From NCBI RefSeq assembly GCF_048548695.1, contig NZ_JBLYIF010000014.1: a stretch of 64,000 nt of DNA; one strand, 5' to 3'. This DNA is from Neptuniibacter sp048548695. GTDB taxonomy: Bacteria; Pseudomonadota; Gammaproteobacteria; Pseudomonadales; Balneatricaceae. The translations under genes were made by a program, and so were the position numbers. This document shows positions 19,024 through 28,012 of the stretch, piece by piece. Each line of letters begins with the position of its first letter. Position 1 is the first letter of the stretch. Below the pieces are notes generated by a model. The model made no database searches. It was given only the letters and a program-made list of their open reading frames with translations, and had not been told where the DNA came from.

Positions 19024-20493
19024 ATGAGCAATAGCGGCAATTTTAATCTGCTCTCATTCACCGGCAAGATGAAAATCCTGCACATGAGCTGGATTGCATT
19101 CTTTATCACCTTCTTCGTGTGGTTCAACCATGCACCACTGTTGGCAGCCATCGCTGAATCACTCGGCCTGACCAAACCCCAGGTTAAAACGCTATTGATT
19201 CTTAACGTAGCACTGACGATTCCGGCCCGAATTATCATCGGCATGTTGACCGATAAATACGGCCCGCGTATCACCTATGCTGCGCTGCTGTTCCTGGCCA
19301 GTTTCCCCTGCTTTATGTTTGCCCTGTCAACCGACTTCGTTCAGGCGGCAGTATCTCGCTTCATGCTGGGCTTTATTGGTGCCGGCTTTGTCGTGGGCAT
19401 CCGCATGGTTTCAGAATGGTTCCCGGCGAATGAGCTGGGCACGGCTGAAGGCTTTTACGGCGGTTGGGGCAATTTCGGTTCTGCCGCTGGCGCGATGGCC
19501 CTGCCAACTCTGGCGCTTATCTTTGGCGGTGAAGATGGCTGGCGTTATGCGGTCGGTATTACAGGTGCTCTGAGCCTGATCTTCAGCTTTATTTGGTACA
19601 AAAACGTCAGTGACACTCCGAAAGGCAGCACCTATTTCAAACCAAAACGCATTGGCGGTATGGAAGTCACCAGTAAATCTGACTTTGTCTTCCTACTGAT
19701 CATGAAGCTGCCAATGTACGCTGCACTGTCCCTGCTGACCTGGAAACTGTCTCCTGCAGGCGTTTCCATTCTGTCCGATATGGCGGCAACCGGTATCTAT
19801 ATCGGTCTGGCGGCTATATTTATTTATGACTGGTACGGTGCCTACAAGGTTAACAAAGAGATATTTACGACGCCGGTACCTGAAATTGAGCGTTATAAGT
19901 TCAAGCAAGTGGCTGTATTAAACGTCCTGTACTTCGCCACTTTCGGTTCTGAGCTGGCAGTCGTTTCCATGCTACCCCTCTTCTTTGCTGACACCTTTAG
20001 CCTGGACCCTGTGTATGCCGGTTTGGTGGCATCAGCCTATGCTTTTATGAACCTGATGTCGCGTCCGGGCGGTGGGTTTATCAGTGACCGTTTTGGTCGC
20101 AAGAAAACCCTATTGATCCTGACAGCGGGTCTGGCAGTAGGTTATGCCGTTATGTCCTTGATCGACAGTACCTGGCCACTGGTTATGGCTGTTGCCGCCG
20201 CGATGGTTTGTTCTTTCTTCGTCCAAGCCGGTGAAGGTGCCGTGTTCGCCGTAGTACCACTGATCAAACGCCGCCTGACCGGCCAGATCGCAGGTATGAC
20301 CGGTGCGTATGGTAACGTCGGTGCAGTATTTTATCTGACCGTACTGTCCATGGTTGAATACAGTGCCTTCTTCACCGTTATCGCTGCTACAGCGGTGCTC
20401 GGCTTCGTTACCCTGCTGTTCCTTGAAGAGCCAAAAGGCCACATGGCTGAGGTGAAAGAGGATGGTAGCGTTGAGCTGATCAAGGTAACCTGA
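19024..20493 (+). CDS. NNP-family nitrate/nitrite MFS transporter
   Basis: A 489-residue polytopic membrane protein with about 12 hydrophobic helices. Family features include the MFS motif GMLTDKYGPR after helix 2 and a nitrate-signature segment with EGFYGGWGNFG. It moves nitrate (or exchanges nitrite) across the inner membrane. With NrtABC it gives the cell two nitrate uptake routes of presumably different affinity. It belongs to the NarK/NasA-transporter family, and the context argues for an assimilatory role. The ribosome site is GAGG. Confidence 0.93.
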   Translation: MSNSGNFNLLSFTGKMKILHMSWIAFFITFFVWFNHAPLLAAIAESLGLTKPQVKTLLILNVALTIPARIIIGMLTDKYGPRITYAALLFLASFPCFMFALSTDFVQAAVSRFMLGFIGAGFVVGIRMVSEWFPANELGTAEGFYGGWGNFGSAAGAMALPTLALIFGGEDGWRYAVGITGALSLIFSFIWYKNVSDTPKGSTYFKPKRIGGMEVTSKSDFVFLLIMKLPMYAALSLLTWKLSPAGVSILSDMAATGIYIGLAAIFIYDWYGAYKVNKEIFTTPVPEIERYKFKQVAVLNVLYFATFGSELAVVSMLPLFFADTFSLDPVYAGLVASAYAFMNLMSRPGGGFISDRFGRKKTLLILTAGLAVGYAVMSLIDSTWPLVMAVAAAMVCSFFVQAGEGAVFAVVPLIKRRLTGQIAGMTGAYGNVGAVFYLTVLSMVEYSAFFTVIAATAVLGFVTLLFLEEPKGHMAEVKEDGSVELIKVT

Positions 20494-20504
20494 CCCAAGC
20501 TTTA

Positions 20505-20531
20505 CCCGGTGGTCTCTGACCACCGGGCTTT
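20505..20531 (+). terminator. Partial terminator after the nitrate permease gene
   Basis: Perfect 10-bp stem CCCGGTGGTC / GACCACCGGG (20505-20514 with 20518-20527), loop TCT, followed only by CTTTC. It may terminate partly, allowing some read-through into the kinase gene. Confidence 0.75.
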
Positions 20532-20564
20532 CATCCCTCTGTTTTCCTGATTGGTAGTGCTTAG

Positions 20565-22280
20565 ATGAGCAAACAATCCCTGAAAGTGCGTTTTGGCGGC
20601 CGCTCTAGCGCCGGCGTTAAATCCATTAACCAGGATGCGTTTGCCGCTCATCTCCCCTCTGGAGCTGACCTGGATTACAAAGGCGCTGCAGCAGCGGTTG
20701 CCGATGGAGTCAGTAACTGTCAGGACTCTCATATCGCCAGCCAAACCAGCGTCACCAGCTTCCTGCAGGATTATTTAAGCACACCGCATAGCTGGAGCGT
20801 CAGTAACTCTGTGAGCCGGGTATTAACCGGACTGAATAGCTGGCTGCATCGGGAAAATCAACAACATACCCGGGAACAGGACAGTATGCTCTGTACCTTT
20901 TCCGCTGCGGTAGTGAAATCAAATACTCTGCACTGGTTTCATGTGGGTGACTCACGCATCTATCTGATGCAGGACAACTCACTGGAACAACTCACCCGGG
21001 ATCATGTACGGCTCTCTTCCGGCCGCACAATTTTGACGCGTGCCATGGGTGGTGATCAGCATTTAGAAGTGGATTATGCCACCCGTCTGCTACAACAAGA
21101 CGATATTCTGCTGCTTAGCACCGATGGTATTCATGAATATATCAGTAATCGTGATCTAAAAAAGATTCTCCACTCGGCCAAAGATGACCCGGAACAAGCT
21201 GCCGAGACCTTGATCGACACCGCCCTGAAAAACGGTAGCCAGGATAACCTTACCGCCCTGATCATTGTCGTTGACCAGCTACCGCTGGAGACTCTGGACG
21301 AAAGCCACGACCGGCTGCTGCAGCTGCCTATCCCTCCCGTACTGGCCGTGGGCAACAAAATTGATGATTATGAAGTGCTGGAAGTGATCTTCAGCGGCAC
21401 CCGTAGTCATATGTATCTGGTAAAAGACCTGCACAGTCAGGAAAAGTATGTCCTGAAAGCGCCCTCCAGTAATTTTTCCGAAGACCCGCTGTATCTGGAT
21501 GGTTTTATCCGTGAGGAGTGGGTTGGCCAGCACCTGGATAACCCCCATGTCATGAAAACCTACGCACCGCGGCGGGAAAAACGTTTCATGTACTATCTGG
21601 GTGAGCATATTCAGGGCATGAACCTGCGCCAGTGGATGGACGACAACCCTGCTCCCCCACTAGACGAAGTACGCAGCCTGACCCGGCAGATCATTCATGG
21701 GCTGCGTGCGTTTCAGCGTGCTGATATGGTGCACCAGGACCTGAAGCCAGAAAACATCATGATTAATCAGGACGGGCGGGTAAAGATTCTCGATTTCGGC
21801 ACCGTGAAAATCGCCGGTGTAGAAGAGATGAACTCACCTCTGGATAAATCCATTCCCCAAGGTTCGGTTAACTATGTGGCGCCGGAATACCTGCTGGGCG
21901 AACCTGGCAGTTATCTGTCTGACATGTTCTCACTGTCTGTCATTGTCTACGAAATGATAACCGGCATGCTGCCCTATACTGAAATGTCCACCAGCCAGGC
22001 GCGGATAAACAGCTACAGCGACCTGAACTACACGCCCGCGCTACAGCACCGAAAAAATCTGCCACTGTGGGTAGAAGGCTGCCTGCGCAAAGCGCTGCAA
22101 CCGAATCCACGTTTCCGCTATATGGCATTTTCAGAGTTTTTGCAGGATCTGACACAGCCCAATCAGGGTCTGTCCGATAAAGTCATGCAACAGCCGTTAA
22201 TTGAGCGCAAACCGGTATTGGTCTGGCAATTGCTGGCGCTGGCGCTGCTGGTAGGGAATCTTCTGCAGTTAGCCTTTTAA
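20565..22280 (+). CDS. Bifunctional PP2C phosphatase / Ser-Thr protein kinase
   Basis: A 571-residue protein. The N-terminal PP2C phosphatase covers about 1-240, with metal-binding acidic motifs NQDAFAA, AVADGVSN, HVGDSRIY and GSQDNLTAL. The Hanks-type kinase covers about 265-535, with lysine in YVLKAPS, HQDLKPENIM (catalytic Asp; HQD instead of HRD), DFGTVKI and the APE-like VAPEYL. The C-terminus is a hydrophobic helix (about 549-570) that would anchor it in the membrane with both domains in the cytoplasm. This fusion is commonly found next to nitrate transporter and nitrite reductase genes in gammaproteobacteria; its substrate is not established. It overlaps tail-to-tail with the hybrid kinase gene. 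Confidence 0.93.
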   Translation: MSKQSLKVRFGGRSSAGVKSINQDAFAAHLPSGADLDYKGAAAAVADGVSNCQDSHIASQTSVTSFLQDYLSTPHSWSVSNSVSRVLTGLNSWLHRENQQHTREQDSMLCTFSAAVVKSNTLHWFHVGDSRIYLMQDNSLEQLTRDHVRLSSGRTILTRAMGGDQHLEVDYATRLLQQDDILLLSTDGIHEYISNRDLKKILHSAKDDPEQAAETLIDTALKNGSQDNLTALIIVVDQLPLETLDESHDRLLQLPIPPVLAVGNKIDDYEVLEVIFSGTRSHMYLVKDLHSQEKYVLKAPSSNFSEDPLYLDGFIREEWVGQHLDNPHVMKTYAPRREKRFMYYLGEHIQGMNLRQWMDDNPAPPLDEVRSLTRQIIHGLRAFQRADMVHQDLKPENIMINQDGRVKILDFGTVKIAGVEEMNSPLDKSIPQGSVNYVAPEYLLGEPGSYLSDMFSLSVIVYEMITGMLPYTEMSTSQARINSYSDLNYTPALQHRKNLPLWVEGCLRKALQPNPRFRYMAFSEFLQDLTQPNQGLSDKVMQQPLIERKPVLVWQLLALALLVGNLLQLAF

Positions 22281-25200
22281 ATCCGACTGGATTTGATCAG
22301 GGGAATCCCCTACTAGCGGCTTAAGAATACCGCAGACGGTTTCAAGCTGCGTTAACAAGTTGCTGATATCCACATCTTCCCCCAGTGACAAACGTTCATC
22401 GACCTGGGTTGCCAACGCCTGCAAACGGAACGCACCCACATTGCCTGCGGCACTTTTCAAACGGTGTATAAATTTGCGTTTTTGCCCGTCCGGCTGGTCG
22501 CCCCCTGACACGCGCCAATAATCCAGTTGCGGCAAAATATCCTGCAAGAAACCCATGCAGACGCGCTGATAAGCTTCCAGCCCCAACCACTTATAGACGG
22601 TGTTATCCAGTTCAAAATCCGGCGAGCACTGCAGTAACTGACGCGCAGCATTAATATCAAGACCAGAAACATCAGACAGAACACTTAATTGACTCTCCAC
22701 CGCTGCCTGAGGAGTCCTGTTCGCTTTAAGTACCGGTTGCCAGAATTGAATGATCACATTGAGCAACTTCAGCACATCCAGCGGCTTCGCCAGATGTGCA
22801 TTCACCCCGGCTGCCTCGGCAGCAATCACATCTTCGTCCTGGGTTGCGGCCGACAATGCAATAATCGGCAGCTCTTTATGTGAATAACGCTGTCTGAACT
22901 CGCGAGTTGCAGTCAGCCCATCCATCACCGGCATCTGGATATCCATTAAAATCAGATCATATTTGACACCTGCCGACATCATCAGAGCCTGCTCACCATT
23001 TTCGGCAATATCGCAGCTTAGACCAAAACTACTGATCAGCTCTTTGACTACCAGTTGATTAGTTTTGCTGTCTTCCACCAGCAAGATCCGCGGCGGTGTA
23101 CTATAGGCCAACTGATCACGCAGACGCCGTATCAGCTTATCGCGTATCTGAGCCCGATCTTCCTGCTTCTTGTTACCCACAACAACGACCCAACCCAACT
23201 GCTCCAAGACTGCTTGCAGTCCGCTATATGTCACCGGTTTATGTAATATACACATACCCGATTCATACAGGCTACTGGTGGCCAGTTGAGGTTCTGCAGA
23301 ATGGCTGGTCAATACCACCACCCGTAATGGTGCGTTCGAATCCAGCAACTCATTATTTAATTTGAGACGCTGTATCAGATCCACACCACGCCCACCGGCC
23401 ATTTGCCAGTCAATCATAACCACATCATAGGGCGTTTCACTGGCTTGGGTTTGCTGCACCAGATCCAGGCCGGCGGTTGCGTCAAATACGGATTGTACAT
23501 CTGCCCCCCAGTGTTCCAGCATATGCACCAGGCCATTCGCCACCAGCGGCTGATCATCCACCACCAACACCCGTTTTGCAGCCAAATTGCTGTTTTCCAA
23601 TGGAGCTAGACGCTCTACTGTCCGATAAGGCACACCCAATACAAAGCTAAACCGGCTACCCTTACTGAGACTACTTTCGATCTCAAGCTGACTGGAGAAA
23701 AGCGACAACATATAGTTAACAATGGCCAGACCAAACCCAGTACCACCCAGCTTGCGTGTAATCGACAAGTCACCCTGATCAAACGGTAGGGACAACTGGG
23801 ACACTACTGCTGACTCAATACCCACACCGGTATCAATCACCTCAAACAGCAACTGGATGGTGGCGTTTTGTCGCGATAAAGCCCTGACCTTGATACGGAC
23901 AGAGCCTTTAGCGGTGTACTTGATTGCATTGCTAAGCAGATTATTCAGTACCTGCAGCAACCGGAAACTGTCACTATAAATATCCAGATTCGCCAGTTCA
24001 GCGTCGTGTTCGAGGATCAGCTCTAAATCTTTCAGTTCAGCGGAGGTGGCAAACAGCTGAACGGTCTGTTCCAGGATTTCAGTCAGGTTAAAATAGCGCG
24101 GATGTAAAGCCACTCGTCCGGCTTCAATATTATTGAAGTCCATCAGATCATTAACCACCTTGCGCAAGTCTTCTGTCGATGCGGCAATAAAATCCAGGCG
24201 CTGCTTCTGATCAGGTTTGAGGTCAGTTGACTGCAGCAGCTCGACCATGCCGAGTACCGCGGTGACCGGCGTCCTTATCTCATGATTCAAATTAGCTAAA
24301 AAGCGGGATTTATAGGCGCTGGCCGATTCTGTATGCCGCAACTGTTCCTGAAGCTTAAGCAGTAACTTGCGACGCTGCTGCTCACTTCGCCGAACCCAGA
24401 AGACAAAAGCCGCAGAAATGCCTAACAACAGTGCTAAGTACCACAGTGCCCTAGAGATGACCTCATGGTGCAACGCCGTCACCGCTGCAGGCTGAATATA
24501 TGCCAACATAAACAGACGATATTCTGTGGCAAAAATTTGATTGAGCGGCAACTCCTGCAATAGCTCAAACGGACTGTCATCTGGCAAACGTTTGCCACGC
24601 TGGAGCGCGACCAATTTGGCGAACTGCTGTGGTGCTTCAGTCGCCATAGAGCGCCCAGAGTTGTGCAGCAGATCATGCCAATTTAGCTCCGGATGTTCGG
24701 TATGTAACTTCCAACTACCATACTGATCAACCACTTGCAGCATGATGTGTTCATCAAAACTTGACGCCAGATCGGCAAACAATGACGTTACATCGAAGTT
24801 CAGTACCATCACACCGCGCAGCTCACCCGAAGCGGTGCGATCAGGGCTCGCTAATCGCAAGGTGGGTTGATAAGGCTCAACAATATGGCCAAATTCAACA
24901 TTGAGATCAAAATTTGAGGCATAAACCTGGTCGGATTGCAGCTTTATCGCCTCGCGAAAATAATAGCGGTCGGATTTATCCTGCAAAATGGTACTGGCAA
25001 CTATCTGGCTGGCTTCCTGCCTGCCACTGACGGCACGATTAAAGCGCAACTTTTCCTGCCCGTGCGCATCCAGCCACCGCGCTTGCACCAGCTCCGGCAT
25101 ATCACTAAATATTTGACTGAAAAGCCGCTGGCTGATGTCCTGTTCTGGGTTGCCCGCTTCATTAAAGAGGCCACTCTCGACACTTGCCAGCTTTAAGCTG

Positions 25201-25403
25201 ATCAATTTCGAGGAGTAACGCAATAACCGATCACTGAAAAGGGCCCAGTCGCGCGCGGCTTCACTTCGCAGGGTCTGCCGAAGCTGTTCCGTCCGCTGCT
25301 CGAGATCAGACTGATACAACTGCCAGCAGGCAAACAAGGACAAACACAGCAACAGAGTTCCCAGCATCAAGGCGCTGGCGCGGCGGAATAGCTCCATGGG
25401 CAT
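22269..25403 (-). CDS. Hybrid sensor histidine kinase with two receivers and Hpt domain
   Basis: A 1044-residue membrane kinase. Membrane helices at about 9-28 and 315-337 enclose a periplasmic sensor of Cache-like size. The phospho-acceptor helix has LNHEIRTPV (His near 375). The ATPase domain has NLLSNAIKYTA, DTGVGI and GTGFGLAIV. The first receiver (about 610-735) has VLVVDDQ and VMIDWQM, and the second (about 760-885) has ILLVEDSKTN and LILMDIQMP. The C-terminal Hpt domain has IHRLKSAAGNVGA. This is a complete BarA/ArcB-like phosphorelay. Last gene of the signalling operon; the response regulator 27 bases upstream is its likely partner (inference). Confidence 0.93.
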   Translation of the reverse strand: MPMELFRRASALMLGTLLLCLSLFACWQLYQSDLEQRTEQLRQTLRSEAARDWALFSDRLLRYSSKLISLKLASVESGLFNEAGNPEQDISQRLFSQIFSDMPELVQARWLDAHGQEKLRFNRAVSGRQEASQIVASTILQDKSDRYYFREAIKLQSDQVYASNFDLNVEFGHIVEPYQPTLRLASPDRTASGELRGVMVLNFDVTSLFADLASSFDEHIMLQVVDQYGSWKLHTEHPELNWHDLLHNSGRSMATEAPQQFAKLVALQRGKRLPDDSPFELLQELPLNQIFATEYRLFMLAYIQPAAVTALHHEVISRALWYLALLLGISAAFVFWVRRSEQQRRKLLLKLQEQLRHTESASAYKSRFLANLNHEIRTPVTAVLGMVELLQSTDLKPDQKQRLDFIAASTEDLRKVVNDLMDFNNIEAGRVALHPRYFNLTEILEQTVQLFATSAELKDLELILEHDAELANLDIYSDSFRLLQVLNNLLSNAIKYTAKGSVRIKVRALSRQNATIQLLFEVIDTGVGIESAVVSQLSLPFDQGDLSITRKLGGTGFGLAIVNYMLSLFSSQLEIESSLSKGSRFSFVLGVPYRTVERLAPLENSNLAAKRVLVVDDQPLVANGLVHMLEHWGADVQSVFDATAGLDLVQQTQASETPYDVVMIDWQMAGGRGVDLIQRLKLNNELLDSNAPLRVVVLTSHSAEPQLATSSLYESGMCILHKPVTYSGLQAVLEQLGWVVVVGNKKQEDRAQIRDKLIRRLRDQLAYSTPPRILLVEDSKTNQLVVKELISSFGLSCDIAENGEQALMMSAGVKYDLILMDIQMPVMDGLTATREFRQRYSHKELPIIALSAATQDEDVIAAEAAGVNAHLAKPLDVLKLLNVIIQFWQPVLKANRTPQAAVESQLSVLSDVSGLDINAARQLLQCSPDFELDNTVYKWLGLEAYQRVCMGFLQDILPQLDYWRVSGGDQPDGQKRKFIHRLKSAAGNVGAFRLQALATQVDERLSLGEDVDISNLLTQLETVCGILKPLVGDSPDQIQSDLKG

Positions 25404-25429
25404 AGCGATCAGTCCTGGTTATGCTGCAA

Positions 25430-25888
25430 TTATTCAATCTCAGATGTAGAAGATTTTTCCCTAACCGCTTTTTCCAGATAACTTTTCACCAGCGGTGAAA
25501 TATTACCAAATTCAATATCGCGGCCATTTTTAATATGTGCACGAACCCGCATCAATACTCGAACCGGGCTGACCGATTTCACGACATAGTCTACCGCACC
25601 CGCCTCAAACGCCTGTATTTCGAACAATAAATCATCAAAACCCGTGAGAAAAATAATCGGTATCTGTTGGGTTTTAGGCTCTTCCTTTAGCCGACGACAC
25701 ACTTCAAAGCCCGACATATCGGGCAGATCCGCATCCAGCAAAATAAGCTCTGGCTGGGCCGCAATAGCGCTCGCAATTGCTTGCTGACCATTTTCGGCGG
25801 TCAGCACATCTACGCCCGCTTCAAGCACTGAGGTGAGCAACGCCAGCGCAGAGAGTTCATCATCGACGACTAAAACTTTTGGTTTCAT
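25430..25888 (-). CDS. Single-domain response regulator with C-terminal extension
   Basis: 152 residues: a complete receiver domain (VLVVDDE, phospho-acceptor in LILLDADLP, Thr in IIFLTGF, Lys in VVKSVSP) plus about 30 helical residues that match no output domain. The extension NISPLVKSYLEKAVREKS could mediate protein contact. It probably carries phosphate from or to the downstream hybrid kinase Hpt. Located between the GGDEF and kinase genes in the operon. Confidence 0.9.
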   Translation of the reverse strand: MKPKVLVVDDELSALALLTSVLEAGVDVLTAENGQQAIASAIAAQPELILLDADLPDMSGFEVCRRLKEEPKTQQIPIIFLTGFDDLLFEIQAFEAGAVDYVVKSVSPVRVLMRVRAHIKNGRDIEFGNISPLVKSYLEKAVREKSSTSEIE

Positions 25889-25930
25889 GAGAAAGCTGCC
25901 TCAAATTGGCAATGTAGAAGAGAACGACAA

Positions 25931-28012
25931 CTAAGAAGATTGCTGGGTAAGCAGCGCAATATACGCTTCAGTATCCACTGATGCAGGCGTTAATGCCTGG
26001 TACCAGTAATCAACACCCCATTCCGCCAGTTCATTTCCGGCCATGTCAGTGCCTGTCGCTACCAGCATACGCGAATTCATATGATGTAAAAAGCTGCACA
26101 GCGCAGCACGCCAAGTCTGCACCGTGGCTGTTAAAGCATCACCGGGCTGACATATATCTGAAGATAGAATAGCCAAATTAAAATTCAACTCACTTAACCA
26201 GCTATGCAAGCTCAGCGATTCACCGATACCCTCAACTGCCAGGCCGTAACCCAAGCCGGACAAATAACCCAGCTGCGCAATCAAGTCCGGTTGTGCATCA
26301 CGAATGTCCTGAGCGGTTAATTGGAGCCAGATCAGCTCCACGAGATCAGGATAAGTCTGTTGCTTGGCTTTCATAAATCGCACCACATCAGGTGCCATAA
26401 GGTGTGCAGGCTTAACCGCAATAGTCAACGGTAGGCGAACAATATCAGCTGCCTTTCGGTCAAAATATGCAAACAGCTCCGACAACTTCAGCATTGTCAT
26501 TTCGGTACTTTCCGCGCCCTCGGGCAGAGCAGAATTTAACGTCGCTTGCGGTTGCAAGCTAACCAGTGCCCCCGCCACCTGTTGACTGCCGATTGCATAA
26601 TAGGGGGAGAACCGAAGACTTAATTGATCCAGCCCAGCGTTATCTGGCAGCGCAAGTGCGACAGAAGCGTCAGAACTCAGGTCATCTGCCTGCGACGCTG
26701 TTTGATAGACACAAAACTGATTTCGACCTGACTCCTTGGCCTGATACATCGCTTGATCCGCTGTATTCATCAACGCCTTTGCATGAATAGCATCGTCAGG
26801 ATAACTGGAAATCCCGATACTGACAGAGCAATGATAGGTTGTACCCTGCAGCAAATACGGAAGGCCCAGGCTGGTAACCAACTTGCTAGCCACTATATTC
26901 TTGGCCGTGTCGCTGAGACTTCCGTTGAGCACAACCACAAATTCATCACCCCCGATACGAGCAATAAAATCGGCTTTTTTCAGGTTATGCTGTAACCGCT
27001 GACTGACATGGACTAACACCTGATCACCAAGCGCATGCCCGAAGTTATCATTCAATGCCTTGAAATTATCCAGGTCGGCAAACAATAAGGTTAATCCTTC
27101 ACCCGTTCGTTGGGCCTCACTGAAGCTTTCCATAAAGTAGCGATCAAAGCCGGCACGATTATACAACCCGGTAAGGGAGTCGGTTTCAGCACTGCGCTTA
27201 AGCGCATTCTCCCTGGCCATTTGCGCTTCAATATTTTCCAGTATACATATCCGGACCGCCTCATCAGGATTGGTCGCTTCAGGATCGGCATCAACCACTT
27301 TTAGCTGAGCATGGATATGCTGCCCAGTCAGGTCTCTCACCAGCACCCGCCCCTCCCAGAAGGTAGCATCAACCAGAGTGTCGTTGATCGCACGTTGCAG
27401 CATATCGCTGCGGTTAAACAGCTGCTCCATCGAACGACCAACCACTTCACGATCAGCAAGCCCTGATAGTTCACAAAAACCGGGATTCACCGATATAACG
27501 ATGCCATTGCCATCAGTAATAAAAATGGCCTGACGGGCATATTTGAAGGCAGCCTGATAGATATTCAGTTCCCGGTTAAGAAACAGCAAATTATCCCGCG
27601 AACAAAATGCCAAGGCATAATAAAGCTTACCGGCGTACTCAAAAGCGTGCTTATAGACGACAAAATCATTTGGATGCGTGATCATCAAGCGGATTTCGAG
27701 ACCGCTGGCACTGTCCCCCTGTAACCAGCGGATGAAATCACCATATGGACTGGCAATGCACTTCCCCAGACTCAGTATGGATTGTTCTCGCTGCCCCCGT
27801 AACAGGTTGATAATAGACGTAGCAGCCTGGTTGGCATAACAAATACATAGCCGCTCATCGGTAACAAGCAGCGGCAGAGGACTATGCAGTAAGGACTTGA
27901 CGGCAAAACCGACACCATCGAACCCATCATCAGACTTGGTCGTCCGCGGCACGCCTGTGACCTTAGCCAGCCCTAAAAGCGCATTGGTAATAGCGTCATC
28001 ATTTTCCAGCAT
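25931..28012 (-). CDS. PAS-GGDEF protein with degenerate EAL domain
   Basis: A 693-residue protein without a membrane segment. PAS-like modules occupy about 35-145 and 150-265 (AIFITDGNGIVISVNPGF). A canonical GGDEF domain follows (about 280-440, RIGGDEFVVVL), so diguanylate cyclase activity is likely. Residues 465-690 align by pattern with an EAL domain (FSPYYAIGSQQVAGALVSL, then GYGLAVEGIG in place of the usual DDFGTGYS region), but the EAL motif and catalytic acidic residues are missing, so it should not hydrolyse c-di-GMP. Its start codon overlaps the cheB-cheR stop (TAATG). Confidence 0.88.
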   Translation of the reverse strand: MLENDDAITNALLGLAKVTGVPRTTKSDDGFDGVGFAVKSLLHSPLPLLVTDERLCICYANQAATSIINLLRGQREQSILSLGKCIASPYGDFIRWLQGDSASGLEIRLMITHPNDFVVYKHAFEYAGKLYYALAFCSRDNLLFLNRELNIYQAAFKYARQAIFITDGNGIVISVNPGFCELSGLADREVVGRSMEQLFNRSDMLQRAINDTLVDATFWEGRVLVRDLTGQHIHAQLKVVDADPEATNPDEAVRICILENIEAQMARENALKRSAETDSLTGLYNRAGFDRYFMESFSEAQRTGEGLTLLFADLDNFKALNDNFGHALGDQVLVHVSQRLQHNLKKADFIARIGGDEFVVVLNGSLSDTAKNIVASKLVTSLGLPYLLQGTTYHCSVSIGISSYPDDAIHAKALMNTADQAMYQAKESGRNQFCVYQTASQADDLSSDASVALALPDNAGLDQLSLRFSPYYAIGSQQVAGALVSLQPQATLNSALPEGAESTEMTMLKLSELFAYFDRKAADIVRLPLTIAVKPAHLMAPDVVRFMKAKQQTYPDLVELIWLQLTAQDIRDAQPDLIAQLGYLSGLGYGLAVEGIGESLSLHSWLSELNFNLAILSSDICQPGDALTATVQTWRAALCSFLHHMNSRMLVATGTDMAGNELAEWGVDYWYQALTPASVDTEAYIALLTQQSS

